Shown here: one piece after another, positions 43,466-51,819 of the stretch
Layout of the letters: each line of letters begins with the position of its first letter
Numbering within the stretch: the first letter of the stretch is position 1
Assembly: GCF_900232825.1 (NCBI RefSeq)
Contig: NZ_OCTP01000011.1
Coordinates: 333,261 to 397,260, forward strand
Source: Anaerococcus sp. Marseille-P3625
GTDB taxonomy: Bacteria; Bacillota; Clostridia; Tissierellales; Peptoniphilaceae
DNA length: 64,000 nt
Reading direction: 5' to 3'
Notes under the pieces: model-generated
What the model was told of the DNA's origin: nothing
Databases searched by the model: none
What the model saw: only the letters and a program-made list of their open reading frames with translations
Translations under genes and position numbers: made by a program

Positions 43466-44350
43466 TTATTTTACAAAAATTCCAAAATATCCAAATACTA
43501 TTATAGAAAGAATTATTCTATAGATTCCAAAAGGAATGAAGTCGTGTTTGCTAATATATTCCATAAATTTCTTAATGACAATGTAGGCAACTACAAAGCT
43601 TAAAATCATTCCTATTGCAATTAGTAACCATTGAGATCCTGTAAATCCATGGACGTTTTTAATAACTTTTAGCAAGGTTGCTCCAAGCATTGTAGGAATT
43701 GCAAGGAAGAATGAAAATTCTGCTGCTGCTTCTCTTGATAGACCCAAAATCATTGCGCCCATTATGGTAGCTGCAGATCTACTTGTTCCTGGAATCATTG
43801 CAAGAGCTTGGAAAAATCCGATCATTAAAACAGTTTTGTATGGGACATTTGCTATATTATCGTGGACAAAGGCATTTCTTTTGTTGTTTCTTTTTTCTAC
43901 AAAAATAATAATCAAGCCCCAAACAAGAAGCATTAAAGCTACAACCATAGGATTAAATAAATGCTCATCGATAAAATCGTCAAATAAAAATCCCAAAATA
44001 CCTGCTGGCAAAACTCCAACTATAACTCTTTTCCAAAGTTCTATGGTTCTTTTATCCGGATGAGTAAGTCTAAAATAAATTTTAGATTGGCCATTGAGAT
44101 TTTTGTAATTTCTTGGAAAATACTTATAATTTTTTTCATAATCCCAAGGATTAAGTCTTCTAAAATACAAAGCCACAACAGAAAAAATTGCCCCCAATTG
44201 GATTATTACATTAAAGGCATTGGAAAATTCCTGAGGTTCTAATTTTACAAATTGATTTACCAAAATCAAATGGCCAGTAGAAGAAATCGGTAAAAATTCC
44301 GTTACGCCCTCAACTATAGATAAAATCAATACTTTTATAAATTCAATCAT
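43466..44350 (-). CDS. uppP: Undecaprenyl-diphosphatase
   Basis: The 294-residue BacA/UppP-type enzyme dephosphorylates undecaprenyl diphosphate outside the membrane and recycles the lipid carrier. Both signature motifs are present: EGVTEFLPISSTGHLIL (residues 15-31) and PGTSRSAATIMGAMILGLSREAAAEFSF. About eight membrane segments are seen. The ATG at 44350 follows GGAGGAATTT; it overlaps the end of the upstream TtcA-family gene by 8 nt. Confidence 0.95.
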   Translation of the reverse strand: MIEFIKVLILSIVEGVTEFLPISSTGHLILVNQFVKLEPQEFSNAFNVIIQLGAIFSVVALYFRRLNPWDYEKNYKYFPRNYKNLNGQSKIYFRLTHPDKRTIELWKRVIVGVLPAGILGFLFDDFIDEHLFNPMVVALMLLVWGLIIIFVEKRNNKRNAFVHDNIANVPYKTVLMIGFFQALAMIPGTSRSAATIMGAMILGLSREAAAEFSFFLAIPTMLGATLLKVIKNVHGFTGSQWLLIAIGMILSFVVAYIVIKKFMEYISKHDFIPFGIYRIILSIIVFGYFGIFVK

Positions 44351-45155
44351 CAAATTCCTCCATAAATGAATGTTTAACTCCTTTTAATTGATAGCCAATG
44401 ACCATATCGCAATTTACATTTTCTGCTGATCTTAATATTGATTTTTCAACATCTGGATTTGATTCTTTCATTTGGCTTATCATATTTTTTATCATTTTTC
44501 TTGTGTAGGCTTCTTGCGATTTTGTAACTGAACAAGCACAATTTAGGGCAGTTAGTCCTACATAATCACGCCATTTTATTATATCCTCTTCTCTTACATA
44601 ATAAAAGGGACGAATTAGCTCCATGTCGCTAAAATTTTGCGCCCTTAGCTTTGGTTTCATGGTCTTGAAATTTCCTGCATAAAGGACATTTAGCATGGTG
44701 GTTTCTATGACGTCATTCATATGATGACCAAGAGCGATTTTGTTTGCTCCCAATTCTTTGGCCTTGGCATAAAGGGATCCCCTTCTCATTCGTGCGCACA
44801 TATAGCAAGGATAAGCGCCTTTTGTGATATGCTCTGAAATTTCAAAAATATCTGTCTGATAAATTTTACCATCTATATGTAAGTATTTGAGATTTTCTTC
44901 TAATTTGTCGCGATTTTCCTTGTTATAACCTGGATCCATGCATATATAGACCACATCAAAATTTACCTTGGAGTGCTTGTGAAGTTCTTCAATGACTTTG
45001 GCAAGCAAAAGTGAATCCTTGCCACCAGAAATTGCAACCGCAATTTTATCATTGTCATTTATTAGCTTAAATTCCTTGATGGCTCTAATAAAAGGCGACC
45101 AAATTTCTTTTCTATATTTTTTTATTATAGATCTTTCTATTTCTTTTATTTCCAT
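44343..45155 (-). CDS. TtcA-family tRNA thiolation protein
   Basis: The 270-residue PP-loop ATPase has the ATP motif VAISGGKDSLLLAKV (residues 38-52). The cluster cysteines are in CYMCARMRRGSLY (CxxC near residues 121-124), with a further ACSVT near 203. TtcA makes 2-thiocytidine in tRNA with an Fe-S cluster; related proteins modify other positions, so the base is uncertain. It lies 9 bp after the WalJ-like gene. Confidence 0.85.
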   Translation of the reverse strand: MEIKEIERSIIKKYRKEIWSPFIRAIKEFKLINDNDKIAVAISGGKDSLLLAKVIEELHKHSKVNFDVVYICMDPGYNKENRDKLEENLKYLHIDGKIYQTDIFEISEHITKGAYPCYMCARMRRGSLYAKAKELGANKIALGHHMNDVIETTMLNVLYAGNFKTMKPKLRAQNFSDMELIRPFYYVREEDIIKWRDYVGLTALNCACSVTKSQEAYTRKMIKNMISQMKESNPDVEKSILRSAENVNCDMVIGYQLKGVKHSFMEEFDD

Positions 45156-45164
45156 TAATTTTCC

Positions 45165-45956
45165 TTATAATTCAACTATTCCAGAAGGCTTGTATCTATC
45201 TGCAACATCTAGCAAAATATCTTTGTCGGTATCAAGACCTAGACTTCTTAGGTAATTATCAACGGTTAGTCTTGATAGTTCGGGAGTGTTGTTGGTTTCT
45301 GATAAGTGACCCAAAAAAACTTTTTCATTTTTCCCTTCAAGGGCATCAGCCAAGGCTTCTGCTGATTGGTCATTTGATAGATGACCCATATTTCCCATAA
45401 CTCTAAGCTTTAGCGGATAAGGATATGGTCCTCTTTTTAGGGCTTCCAAATCGTGATTAGCCTCCATATAATAAATGTCAGAGCCTTTGATTTCGTAAGC
45501 CATTTTATCATCGACTATGCCCGTGTCAGTTAGGATGGTGATTTTTTTGTTGCCTATGTAAATGATAAAACCCACAGGCTCATTGGCGTCGTGGTGGATT
45601 TTTATTGGATAAATATCCATTGAACCAAAACTTAAAAATTTGTTAGATTCAAATAATCTAATATTTTCTTCTTTAAGCTTGCCACATTTATTAAAAAGAC
45701 CTTTCCAAGTCCCCTGGTTGGCAAAAATCGGCAAATTATGCTTGCGGCTCAAAGTTCCAAGACCCTTTGAATGGTCGGCATGCTCGTGAGTTACAAAAAT
45801 CGCATCTAATTCTTTTGGAGATTTACCGATTTCACCTAGTAAATATTCAATTTTTTTAGCCGAAAATCCTGCATCAATTAGAATTTTTGTTTTCTTATAT
45901 TCCAAAAAAATACAATTCCCACTTGATCCAGAAGATAATATAGCAAATTTATCCAT
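45165..45956 (-). CDS. MBL-fold hydrolase, YycJ/WalJ type
   Basis: The 263-residue metallo-beta-lactamase-fold protein has THEHADHSKG (metal ligands, residues 56-65), LTDTGIVDD, MEANHDLEAL and GHLSNDQSAEAL. YycJ/WalJ is a 5'-3' exonuclease-like protein usually next to the WalRK system in Bacillus; here it stands before the TtcA-family gene. No walRK genes are nearby. Confidence 0.85.
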   Translation of the reverse strand: MDKFAILSSGSSGNCIFLEYKKTKILIDAGFSAKKIEYLLGEIGKSPKELDAIFVTHEHADHSKGLGTLSRKHNLPIFANQGTWKGLFNKCGKLKEENIRLFESNKFLSFGSMDIYPIKIHHDANEPVGFIIYIGNKKITILTDTGIVDDKMAYEIKGSDIYYMEANHDLEALKRGPYPYPLKLRVMGNMGHLSNDQSAEALADALEGKNEKVFLGHLSETNNTPELSRLTVDNYLRSLGLDTDKDILLDVADRYKPSGIVEL

Positions 45957-46005
45957 TTTTCCTCAAATAAAATTTTCTCAAACAACTTTTATATTTTACA
46001 AACAA

Positions 46006-46035
46006 AAGAGACTCTTACTTAGTAAGGAGCCTCTT
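46006..46035 (-). terminator. Malic enzyme terminator
   Basis: On the minus strand AAGAGGCTCCTTACT pairs with AGTAAGAGTCTCTT, followed by TTG and T-rich sequence. Confidence 0.65.
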
Positions 46036-46076
46036 ATATTTCATTTATATTTTACTTTTAAAGATTATTTTATCAA

Positions 46077-47228
46077 TTATTTTAGTTCTTTTACAGCTTT
46101 GGCAACTGCATCAGCAATTCCTTCTTCAAAAGCAGATGGTATTACATAATCTTCGTTTAGTTCATCATCTTCTACAAAGGCTGCTAGGGCTTTTGATGCT
46201 GCCATTTTCATTTGGTCAGTAATTTGTGGAGCGCGTGATTCTAAAGCGCCTTTGAAAATTCCAGGAAATGCGAGAACGTTATTGATTTGATTTGGATAAT
46301 CTGATCTTCCTGTTGCAACTACTCTTGCACCAGCTTTTTTAGCTAGGTCATAGTCTATTTCAGGAACTGGATTTGCCATTGCAAAAACTATAGCATCTTT
46401 GTTCATTTTTTTGATATCATCTTCATCTAATAGATTTGGAGCAGAAACTCCAACAAAAACATCAGCTCCTACTAGGGCTTCTTTTAATGAACCTGTGAAG
46501 TTTTCTGGGTTAAACATTTCGGCAATTTTTGCTTTTACAGGATTTCCAGAGCTTAACATTGTATCGCTTATTGCACCATGTGAATCGCAAACTATGATAT
46601 TTTTTACTCCCATATCTCTTATTAATTTGGCACAAGAAAATCCAGCTGCTCCTGCTCCAGAAACAATAAGTTTGATATCTTCTGGTTTTTTATTTACTAA
46701 TTTTAATGCGTTCATTAAAGCTGCAACTGTAACAATAGCTGTACCGTGTTGGTCATCGTGAAATACTGGAATATCAAGCATTTCTTTTAATTTATCTTCT
46801 ATATAGACACATCTTGGTGAAGAAATATCTTCAAGATTGATTCCACCAAAAGTTGGTGCTATATTTTTAACTGTTTGAATTATTTCATCGGCATCTTGAG
46901 TATCAAGAACTATTGGAACTGCATTTACATTACCAAAAGCTTTAAATAAGACAGCTTTTCCTTCCATAACTGGCATTGCTGCCTTTGCGCCAATATTACC
47001 AAGACCTAAAACTGCTGAACCATCAGAAATAACTGCAATTGTGTTGGCTTTTGATGTATATTCATAAGCTTTTTCTTCATCTTTTGCAATTTCTCTACAA
47101 GGTTGGGCAACTCCTGGTGTATAAGCATAGGTCAAATCTTCTGCATTTCTAACTTCCGCTTTGATTTCTGTGGCGATTTTTCCTTGCCATTGTTTGTGTT
47201 TTTCTAGTGCTTTTTCATAAACGTCCAT
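46077..47228 (-). CDS. NAD(P)-dependent malic enzyme / oxaloacetate decarboxylase type
   Basis: The 383-residue short malic enzyme has TYAYTPGVAQPC (tyrosine acid/base near residue 34), VLGLGNIGAKAAMPVMEGKA, VFHDDQHGTAIV (metal ligands) and the NAD site IVSGAGAAGFSCAKL. It converts malate to pyruvate and CO2. Lactic acid bacteria use a homologue of the same length (CitM/Mae) as oxaloacetate decarboxylase in citrate fermentation. With citG only 410 bp away, that use is plausible here but not shown. It starts after AAAGGAG. Confidence 0.92.
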   Translation of the reverse strand: MDVYEKALEKHKQWQGKIATEIKAEVRNAEDLTYAYTPGVAQPCREIAKDEEKAYEYTSKANTIAVISDGSAVLGLGNIGAKAAMPVMEGKAVLFKAFGNVNAVPIVLDTQDADEIIQTVKNIAPTFGGINLEDISSPRCVYIEDKLKEMLDIPVFHDDQHGTAIVTVAALMNALKLVNKKPEDIKLIVSGAGAAGFSCAKLIRDMGVKNIIVCDSHGAISDTMLSSGNPVKAKIAEMFNPENFTGSLKEALVGADVFVGVSAPNLLDEDDIKKMNKDAIVFAMANPVPEIDYDLAKKAGARVVATGRSDYPNQINNVLAFPGIFKGALESRAPQITDQMKMAASKALAAFVEDDELNEDYVIPSAFEEGIADAVAKAVKELK

Positions 47229-47387
47229 AATAAACTCCTTTACTTTCCTAGAAATATTCTACTTGTTAAATTTCCAATAGTATTACAAGCTTATATTAAC
47301 ACTAAAGCTAAAAAATTACAATCTTTTTCACAAATAACTTAATTTCATTACAACAAATTATATTTTTATGTGAAAAAGCGTATAGAT
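47229..47387. promoter_or_regulatory. Intergenic region with long inverted repeat
   Basis: Between the malic enzyme gene and tRNA-Pro, CTTTTTCACA (47323-47332) and TGTGAAAAAG (47369-47378) form 10-bp perfect inverted arms 36 bp apart. They may be two half-sites of an operator. No gene is seen here. Confidence 0.4.
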
Positions 47388-47416
47388 TTGATTTATAAGA
47401 AAAAAAGCTCTATAAT
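47388..47416 (+). promoter_or_regulatory. tRNA-Pro promoter
   Basis: TTGATT (47388-47393) and TATAAT (47411-47416) are 17 bp apart, 12 bp upstream of the tRNA. Confidence 0.65.
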
Positions 47417-47428
47417 TATAAATATTGA

Positions 47429-47505
47429 CGGGGTGTAGCGCAGTTTGGTAGCGCACTTGTTTCGGGAACAAGAGGTCGAAGGTTCAAATCCTTTCACCCC
47501 GACCA
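47429..47505 (+). tRNA. tRNA-Pro (CGG)
   Basis: A full cloverleaf: acceptor CGGGGTG/CACCCCG, D arm GCGC...GCGC, anticodon stem CTTGT/ACAAG with loop TTCGGGA (anticodon CGG, 47463-47465, G37), T arm with GGTTCAAATCC and an encoded CCA end. CGG reads the rare codon CCG only, so a UGG tRNA-Pro must exist elsewhere in this low-GC genome. Confidence 0.95.
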
Positions 47506-47622
47506 AATTCCTTACAAAAACGATTAATTAATACAATTATCATCAAATTTTTACTCATGAATTTATAAATTAGCTTTTTATTTGCTTTTTATATCGATTT
47601 AATAGTCTATAAAATTTTCATA

Positions 47623-47631
47623 TGTTATAAT
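47623..47631 (+). promoter_or_regulatory. Extended -10 promoter for a probably leaderless citG mRNA
   Basis: TGTTATAAT is an extended -10 element with six bases (ATATCT) before the ATG and no ribosome site, the same geometry as at the GNAT gene. Confidence 0.55.
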
Positions 47632-47637
47632 ATATCT

Positions 47638-48402
47638 ATGAGAAATATTGAAAATTACACAGATGCTTTATCAAAAGCCATAGACAAAGAATTAAATAGA
47701 GAACTTTCTTTTGGCTGTGTCAATTTATGGTCAAAGGGATCTCACGATGACATGGACTATGACTTATTTATAATTTCTAAAAACTCAATAATAAAATCTT
47801 TGAAAGAGATTTCTTGGGCAAAAATTTGTGATTTTGATCATCTTCGTGAGATGGGAAAAGTTGTTGAAAATCAAATGTTTGAAGCAACAAGTGGTATAAA
47901 TACTCACAAGGGATTAATTTTCCTACATATGTTTCTTGCTAAAGCCTACATGGATAGGATAAACTGGCAAGATTTAAACTCTTATGTAAAAATTTTGGCA
48001 AAGCCTCTATCTGGCGATTATTTGACCAAGGATAAGGCTAGAAAATGGGAGAAAAATAAGCTTGATGACATCAGATCTTATCCCCTAAGTGGTTTTGAAT
48101 CTTTAAGCAAAATCGTAGATGATATTTACCCAAAAGATATAAGTGATTTGTATTTGACTTTGTATTTGATAGCAGATACTGATGATACAACTACTTTTGG
48201 ACGATCAGATCTTAAAACATTAAAAATGCTCCAAGAAAAAGCTAGTGAGCTCTTAAAATTAAATAATAACAAAAATTTTTATAGACAAGCAAAGATTTTA
48301 AGTGATTATTATCTAGCAAATAAAATCTCATCAGGTGGAGTTGCCGATTTGTTTACTACAATTAGGACCTTGCAATATTTAAGGAAGGATTTTGATGATT
48401 AA
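47638..48402 (+). CDS. citG: Triphosphoribosyl-dephospho-CoA synthase
   Basis: The 254-residue protein makes the precursor of the citrate lyase prosthetic group from dephospho-CoA and ATP. CitG motifs are present: GINTHKGLIFLHMFLA (near residue 86), DTTTFGRSDL and SGGVADLFTTI near the C terminus. It begins without a ribosome site (see the promoter entry) and overlaps citC by 8 nt. The lyase genes lie 5-8 kb away on the other strand. Confidence 0.9.
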   Translation: MRNIENYTDALSKAIDKELNRELSFGCVNLWSKGSHDDMDYDLFIISKNSIIKSLKEISWAKICDFDHLREMGKVVENQMFEATSGINTHKGLIFLHMFLAKAYMDRINWQDLNSYVKILAKPLSGDYLTKDKARKWEKNKLDDIRSYPLSGFESLSKIVDDIYPKDISDLYLTLYLIADTDDTTTFGRSDLKTLKMLQEKASELLKLNNNKNFYRQAKILSDYYLANKISSGGVADLFTTIRTLQYLRKDFDD

Positions 48403-49393
48403 AATTTACCCAAAATTATTAGAAAAAGATAAAATCGATGTAGAAACTTTGCTTAAGCAAGAAGGCATACGCTTTGAAGAAAATGTCGAAAAAACTTTTG
48501 GCAAATATGAAAATGCCAAGCTAATCGCAACAGCCTCCATTTATAAAAACATAATAAAATGTGTGGCAATAGATCCATCTTACAAGGGAGGGGCGATTTT
48601 TAATGAAATGATGACAACTCTTCTAAGTGAGCTTAATCAAAATTCCTATGATGCTGCTTTTGTCTACACCAAACCAATATATGAAACTTCTTTTGCTTCA
48701 ATAGGCTTTAAGGAAATTGAAAGAGTTGGAAATGAATTAATATTCATGGAAAAATCAAGATATGGATTTAAATCTTATCTTAATAAATTAAGGCAAAGAA
48801 AAGTCGATGGCGATGTAATTGGCTCAATTGTTTTAAATGCTAATCCTTTTACTTTAGGTCACCAATATCTAGTAGATTATGGATCAAAACATTCTACTTA
48901 CTTGTATATTTTTGTAGTAAGCGAAGATGCTTCATATTTTTCTGCCAAAGATAGGTACGAAATGGTAAAGCTAGGTGTTAAAAACTACGATAATATAATA
49001 ATCCACACCACAGACTCTTATCTAGTATCAGCAGCAACTTTTCCTTCATATTTTATAGATGAAGAAAAATCAGTCACCAAAATCCATGCTAGTCTTGATG
49101 CAAGAATTTTTAAATACCATATAGGAAAAGTTCTTGAAATTGACAAAAGATTTGTTGGCACCGAACCAAATGATGAAGCAACTAGGATTTACAATGAAAC
49201 TATGAGAGTAATCTTTGAAGAAAATCCTAATCCAAATGTTCCAGAGCTTGTTGAAATACCAAGAAAAAAATTCGCTGGAGAAGTCATATCAGCATCTCGT
49301 GTCAGAAAGCTTCTAGATGAAGGTAAGATTGATAAAATCAAGGACTTGGTTCCTCAGACTACTTTTGATTATATTAAAAAACATAAATTATAA
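48395..49393 (+). CDS. citC: Citrate lyase ligase
   Basis: The 332-residue protein acetylates the prosthetic group of citrate lyase using acetate and ATP. An N-terminal GNAT-like part (residues 1-130) precedes a nucleotidyltransferase domain with SIVLNANPFTLGHQYLVDYG (HxGH-type motif) and ISASRVRKLLDEG near the end. This matches CitC in length and order. The ATG at 48395 is preferred over a TTG one codon earlier; AAGGAAGG precedes it. Confidence 0.92.
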   Translation: MIKIYPKLLEKDKIDVETLLKQEGIRFEENVEKTFGKYENAKLIATASIYKNIIKCVAIDPSYKGGAIFNEMMTTLLSELNQNSYDAAFVYTKPIYETSFASIGFKEIERVGNELIFMEKSRYGFKSYLNKLRQRKVDGDVIGSIVLNANPFTLGHQYLVDYGSKHSTYLYIFVVSEDASYFSAKDRYEMVKLGVKNYDNIIIHTTDSYLVSAATFPSYFIDEEKSVTKIHASLDARIFKYHIGKVLEIDKRFVGTEPNDEATRIYNETMRVIFEENPNPNVPELVEIPRKKFAGEVISASRVRKLLDEGKIDKIKDLVPQTTFDYIKKHKL

Positions 49394-49437
49394 AAAACTA
49401 GAGATCTCATTAGCAAAAATGAGTCCTCTAGTTTTTA
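49392..49437. terminator. Bidirectional terminator between the two cit transcripts
   Basis: AAAAACTAGAG pairs with CTCTAGTTTTT, with an inner CTCATT/AATGAG stem. It separates citC from the convergent citrate lyase operon. Confidence 0.8.
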
Positions 49438-49536
49438 AATTTATGCCCAGTAAATAAATACAAATATCAAACGCTTACAGGCTTTGACAAAGAATATTTT
49501 TGGCAATTACGCCTTCAAATGTCAAACTCCTATACT

Positions 49537-50541
49537 TTAAACATTTTCAGCTAATGATTTGGCAAGAATTTCTATCTTTTCTTCATCTCCTGGTACATAG
49601 GCATTTTTGGCAATATTTTCTATCAAATCTTTTTTGCTTATTTGATATTTTTCAGCAAGGTCCTTTACATTTTTCATAAAGGCTGAATATATGCCGTAAT
49701 AGCCTATCAAAATCAAATCTTCCATATTTTTAATATTTAGACCGTAAGCTTTTACAATATCTGCTAAGATTTTTACACAATTAATAGCCTTGGTCATATC
49801 GGCCTTTATCTCATATCCTTCTTTATTTAGAACTGCTAGCATTGTTTCCGTTCTGGTGTTGCCAGCTCCTGCTCCAAGACCTGCAATTGCTGTATCTAGA
49901 AAATTTGCTCCATTTTCTATGGCAAGCATTGTGTTGCCAACGGCAAGTCCAAGGTTATCGTGAGTATGAAATCCTATTTCTAGATTTGTGGCTTCTTTAA
50001 CTTCTCTTACGGCATCTACTACTTGGCTAGGAGTCATAGCTCCTGCTGAATCAGTAATTGTTATATTATCAGCTCCATAGCAAGCAAGTTTTTTTGCTTC
50101 ATTTGCTATTTCACTAGCATTTAACCTACTTGCCATCATCATAAAACCGCCAACTTTTATATTCTTTTTTCTGGCAAGCTTTATATATTCTTCTGCTGGT
50201 TTTACATTGCTAGCTTGAACAGCAAGCCTTACTAGACCAATGTCAAAGTCTAATAGCTTTTCATAAGTTTCAAGCTTAGCCTTATCTGGAAAGACAAGGA
50301 TAGCTATTTTGCTATTTTTAGATGATTTTATAGCTCTTTGTAATATTTCTTCATCACTAGCAAAACCTTCTTTGGCAAAGCTACCCATGCCAAATCCATA
50401 GCCCACTTCTATATAGTCAATTCCTGTATCATCCAAAGCTTTTACAATTTTTTCTATATCATCAAGGCTAAATTGATTTCCGACTGTGTGATTACCATCT
50501 CTTAGCGTTGAATCTACTATTTCTATTTTCCTATTTTTCAT
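49537..50541 (-). CDS. DRE-TIM metallolyase, 4-hydroxy-2-oxovalerate aldolase-like
   Basis: The 334-residue protein has the family hallmark STLRDGNHTVGNQF (residues 11-24), IEVGYGFGMGS, FHTHDNLGLAVGNT (metal His pair) and a C-terminal helical communication domain, as in DmpG/MhpE. The known reaction is cleavage of 4-hydroxy-2-oxoacids to pyruvate and an aldehyde; related pyruvate aldolases can also decarboxylate oxaloacetate. It is the last gene of the cit operon and shares one base with citX, so a role on citrate-derived oxaloacetate is a reasonable guess. No acylating acetaldehyde dehydrogenase (DmpF) is adjacent. Confidence 0.78.
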   Translation of the reverse strand: MKNRKIEIVDSTLRDGNHTVGNQFSLDDIEKIVKALDDTGIDYIEVGYGFGMGSFAKEGFASDEEILQRAIKSSKNSKIAILVFPDKAKLETYEKLLDFDIGLVRLAVQASNVKPAEEYIKLARKKNIKVGGFMMMASRLNASEIANEAKKLACYGADNITITDSAGAMTPSQVVDAVREVKEATNLEIGFHTHDNLGLAVGNTMLAIENGANFLDTAIAGLGAGAGNTRTETMLAVLNKEGYEIKADMTKAINCVKILADIVKAYGLNIKNMEDLILIGYYGIYSAFMKNVKDLAEKYQISKKDLIENIAKNAYVPGDEEKIEILAKSLAENV

Positions 50542-51077
50542 TAGTCCCCCTCATAGCTATCTATCAAAGTTTCAATCCAAGTAATCATCTCATAAACGCT
50601 GTGTTTTCTGGATCTTGCACAAACTTTGGCGTCATTATCACACAAGAAACATTTCCTTTGTCCTATTCCAAGCATATCTCTTGTGATATTTTCACCATTG
50701 TGGAAAAGGTCAATATCATAAAGTCTACCGAAATATGAATTTTCCTCTAGATCTACCATATCTTTTTTTATTTTTATATAATCACCACTCGTTGCCAAGA
50801 AATACTCAGGACCTGTTATATCTCTGTTAATTTTCTTAACTAAAATCTTATCATTTAAAAGCGAATCTATCTCCTCTTTACCTTGATTAAAAATCTTTAA
50901 TACAGCATCGTTTATCTTTTGTTCGCCTGGGATATTTAACTTAAAGCAGATAATACTTGCAAATGGATACTCTTTATGCAAATCCTTAATCAATCTGATT
51001 CTCTTTTCCCTATTATTAAGTACTTCTTCAAGGCTTGGTGAATTTTCTTTTGTAAAATACTTATACTTCTTTGTCAT
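50541..51077 (-). CDS. citX: Apo-citrate lyase phosphoribosyl-dephospho-CoA transferase
   Basis: The 178-residue protein attaches the prosthetic group to the CitD serine. The signature GQRKCFLCDNDAKVCARSR with HSVYEMI lies near the C terminus. The ATG at 51077 is chosen; a TTG start at 51098 is possible. It overlaps the regulator gene by 17 nt. Confidence 0.9.
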   Translation of the reverse strand: MTKKYKYFTKENSPSLEEVLNNREKRIRLIKDLHKEYPFASIICFKLNIPGEQKINDAVLKIFNQGKEEIDSLLNDKILVKKINRDITGPEYFLATSGDYIKIKKDMVDLEENSYFGRLYDIDLFHNGENITRDMLGIGQRKCFLCDNDAKVCARSRKHSVYEMITWIETLIDSYEGD

Positions 51078-51768
51078 TATGTTTTCTCTTATCGTCAATT
51101 AGTATGAAGTCCCGATACTTATATGATTCACCTATTATATAGTTTCTAGATCCTTCCAAGTGTTTAATTATAACATCTTCTAGTTGATCGAAATTATGGG
51201 CTTGCATAAGGTCAAGGATTTTACTATGTTCTTCTACTGATACGAGGTATCTTGAGTTTTCACTTCTACCATCAAAGGAAAATTTCCTAAGAACTTCCAA
51301 ATAATCATTTAAGTTGTCGATTATCATGGTAAGTCTTGGCATGTCTGCATATTCATATATAGTATGGTTAAATACTTTGGCAGCTTCCCTTAGATCATCT
51401 GTCTGGCAATTTTTTGAAGCTAAATCCGCTCTGTCAATAAGACTTCTCATATAAGAAAAATCGTCTTCATCCATGTTTAAACTTGCTTCTTTGAAAGCAA
51501 CTATATCCAAAGCAAGCCTTATTTTAAAAATTTCTTCAATATCTTCAATTGTAATAATTCTTACGGAATAGCCAACATTTCTATTGTAGTTTAAAAGCCC
51601 CTCTTCATAGAGACTACTTAGAGCCTTATTCACAGGGGTTCGTGAAACATAAAGCTCATCAGCAAGTTCTTTTGCTTTTAGCCTCATACCCATTGGATAT
51701 TTTCCATTTATTATATTATATTTTATTTTACTTCTTACATTATCATATAAGCTTTCACTATCATTCAT
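51061..51768 (-). CDS. GntR/FCD family regulator of the citrate operon (CitO-like)
   Basis: The 235-residue protein has an N-terminal winged helix (LYDNVRSKIKYNIINGKYPMGMRLK, ELADELYVSRTPVNKALSSL) and a C-terminal FCD ligand domain with the metal/ligand His positions in FNHTIYEYAD and VEEHSKILDLM. GntR/FCD proteins CitO/CitI activate cit operons when citrate is bound. The ATG at 51768 follows AGGTGAT. It sits inside the operon it probably controls. Confidence 0.85.
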   Translation of the reverse strand: MNDSESLYDNVRSKIKYNIINGKYPMGMRLKAKELADELYVSRTPVNKALSSLYEEGLLNYNRNVGYSVRIITIEDIEEIFKIRLALDIVAFKEASLNMDEDDFSYMRSLIDRADLASKNCQTDDLREAAKVFNHTIYEYADMPRLTMIIDNLNDYLEVLRKFSFDGRSENSRYLVSVEEHSKILDLMQAHNFDQLEDVIIKHLEGSRNYIIGESYKYRDFILIDDKRKHNDKEV

Positions 51769-51819
51769 AATATCACCTATAAAACAAGCCCTCACTTTAG
51801 GCAAGAGCTTTAAAAATTT

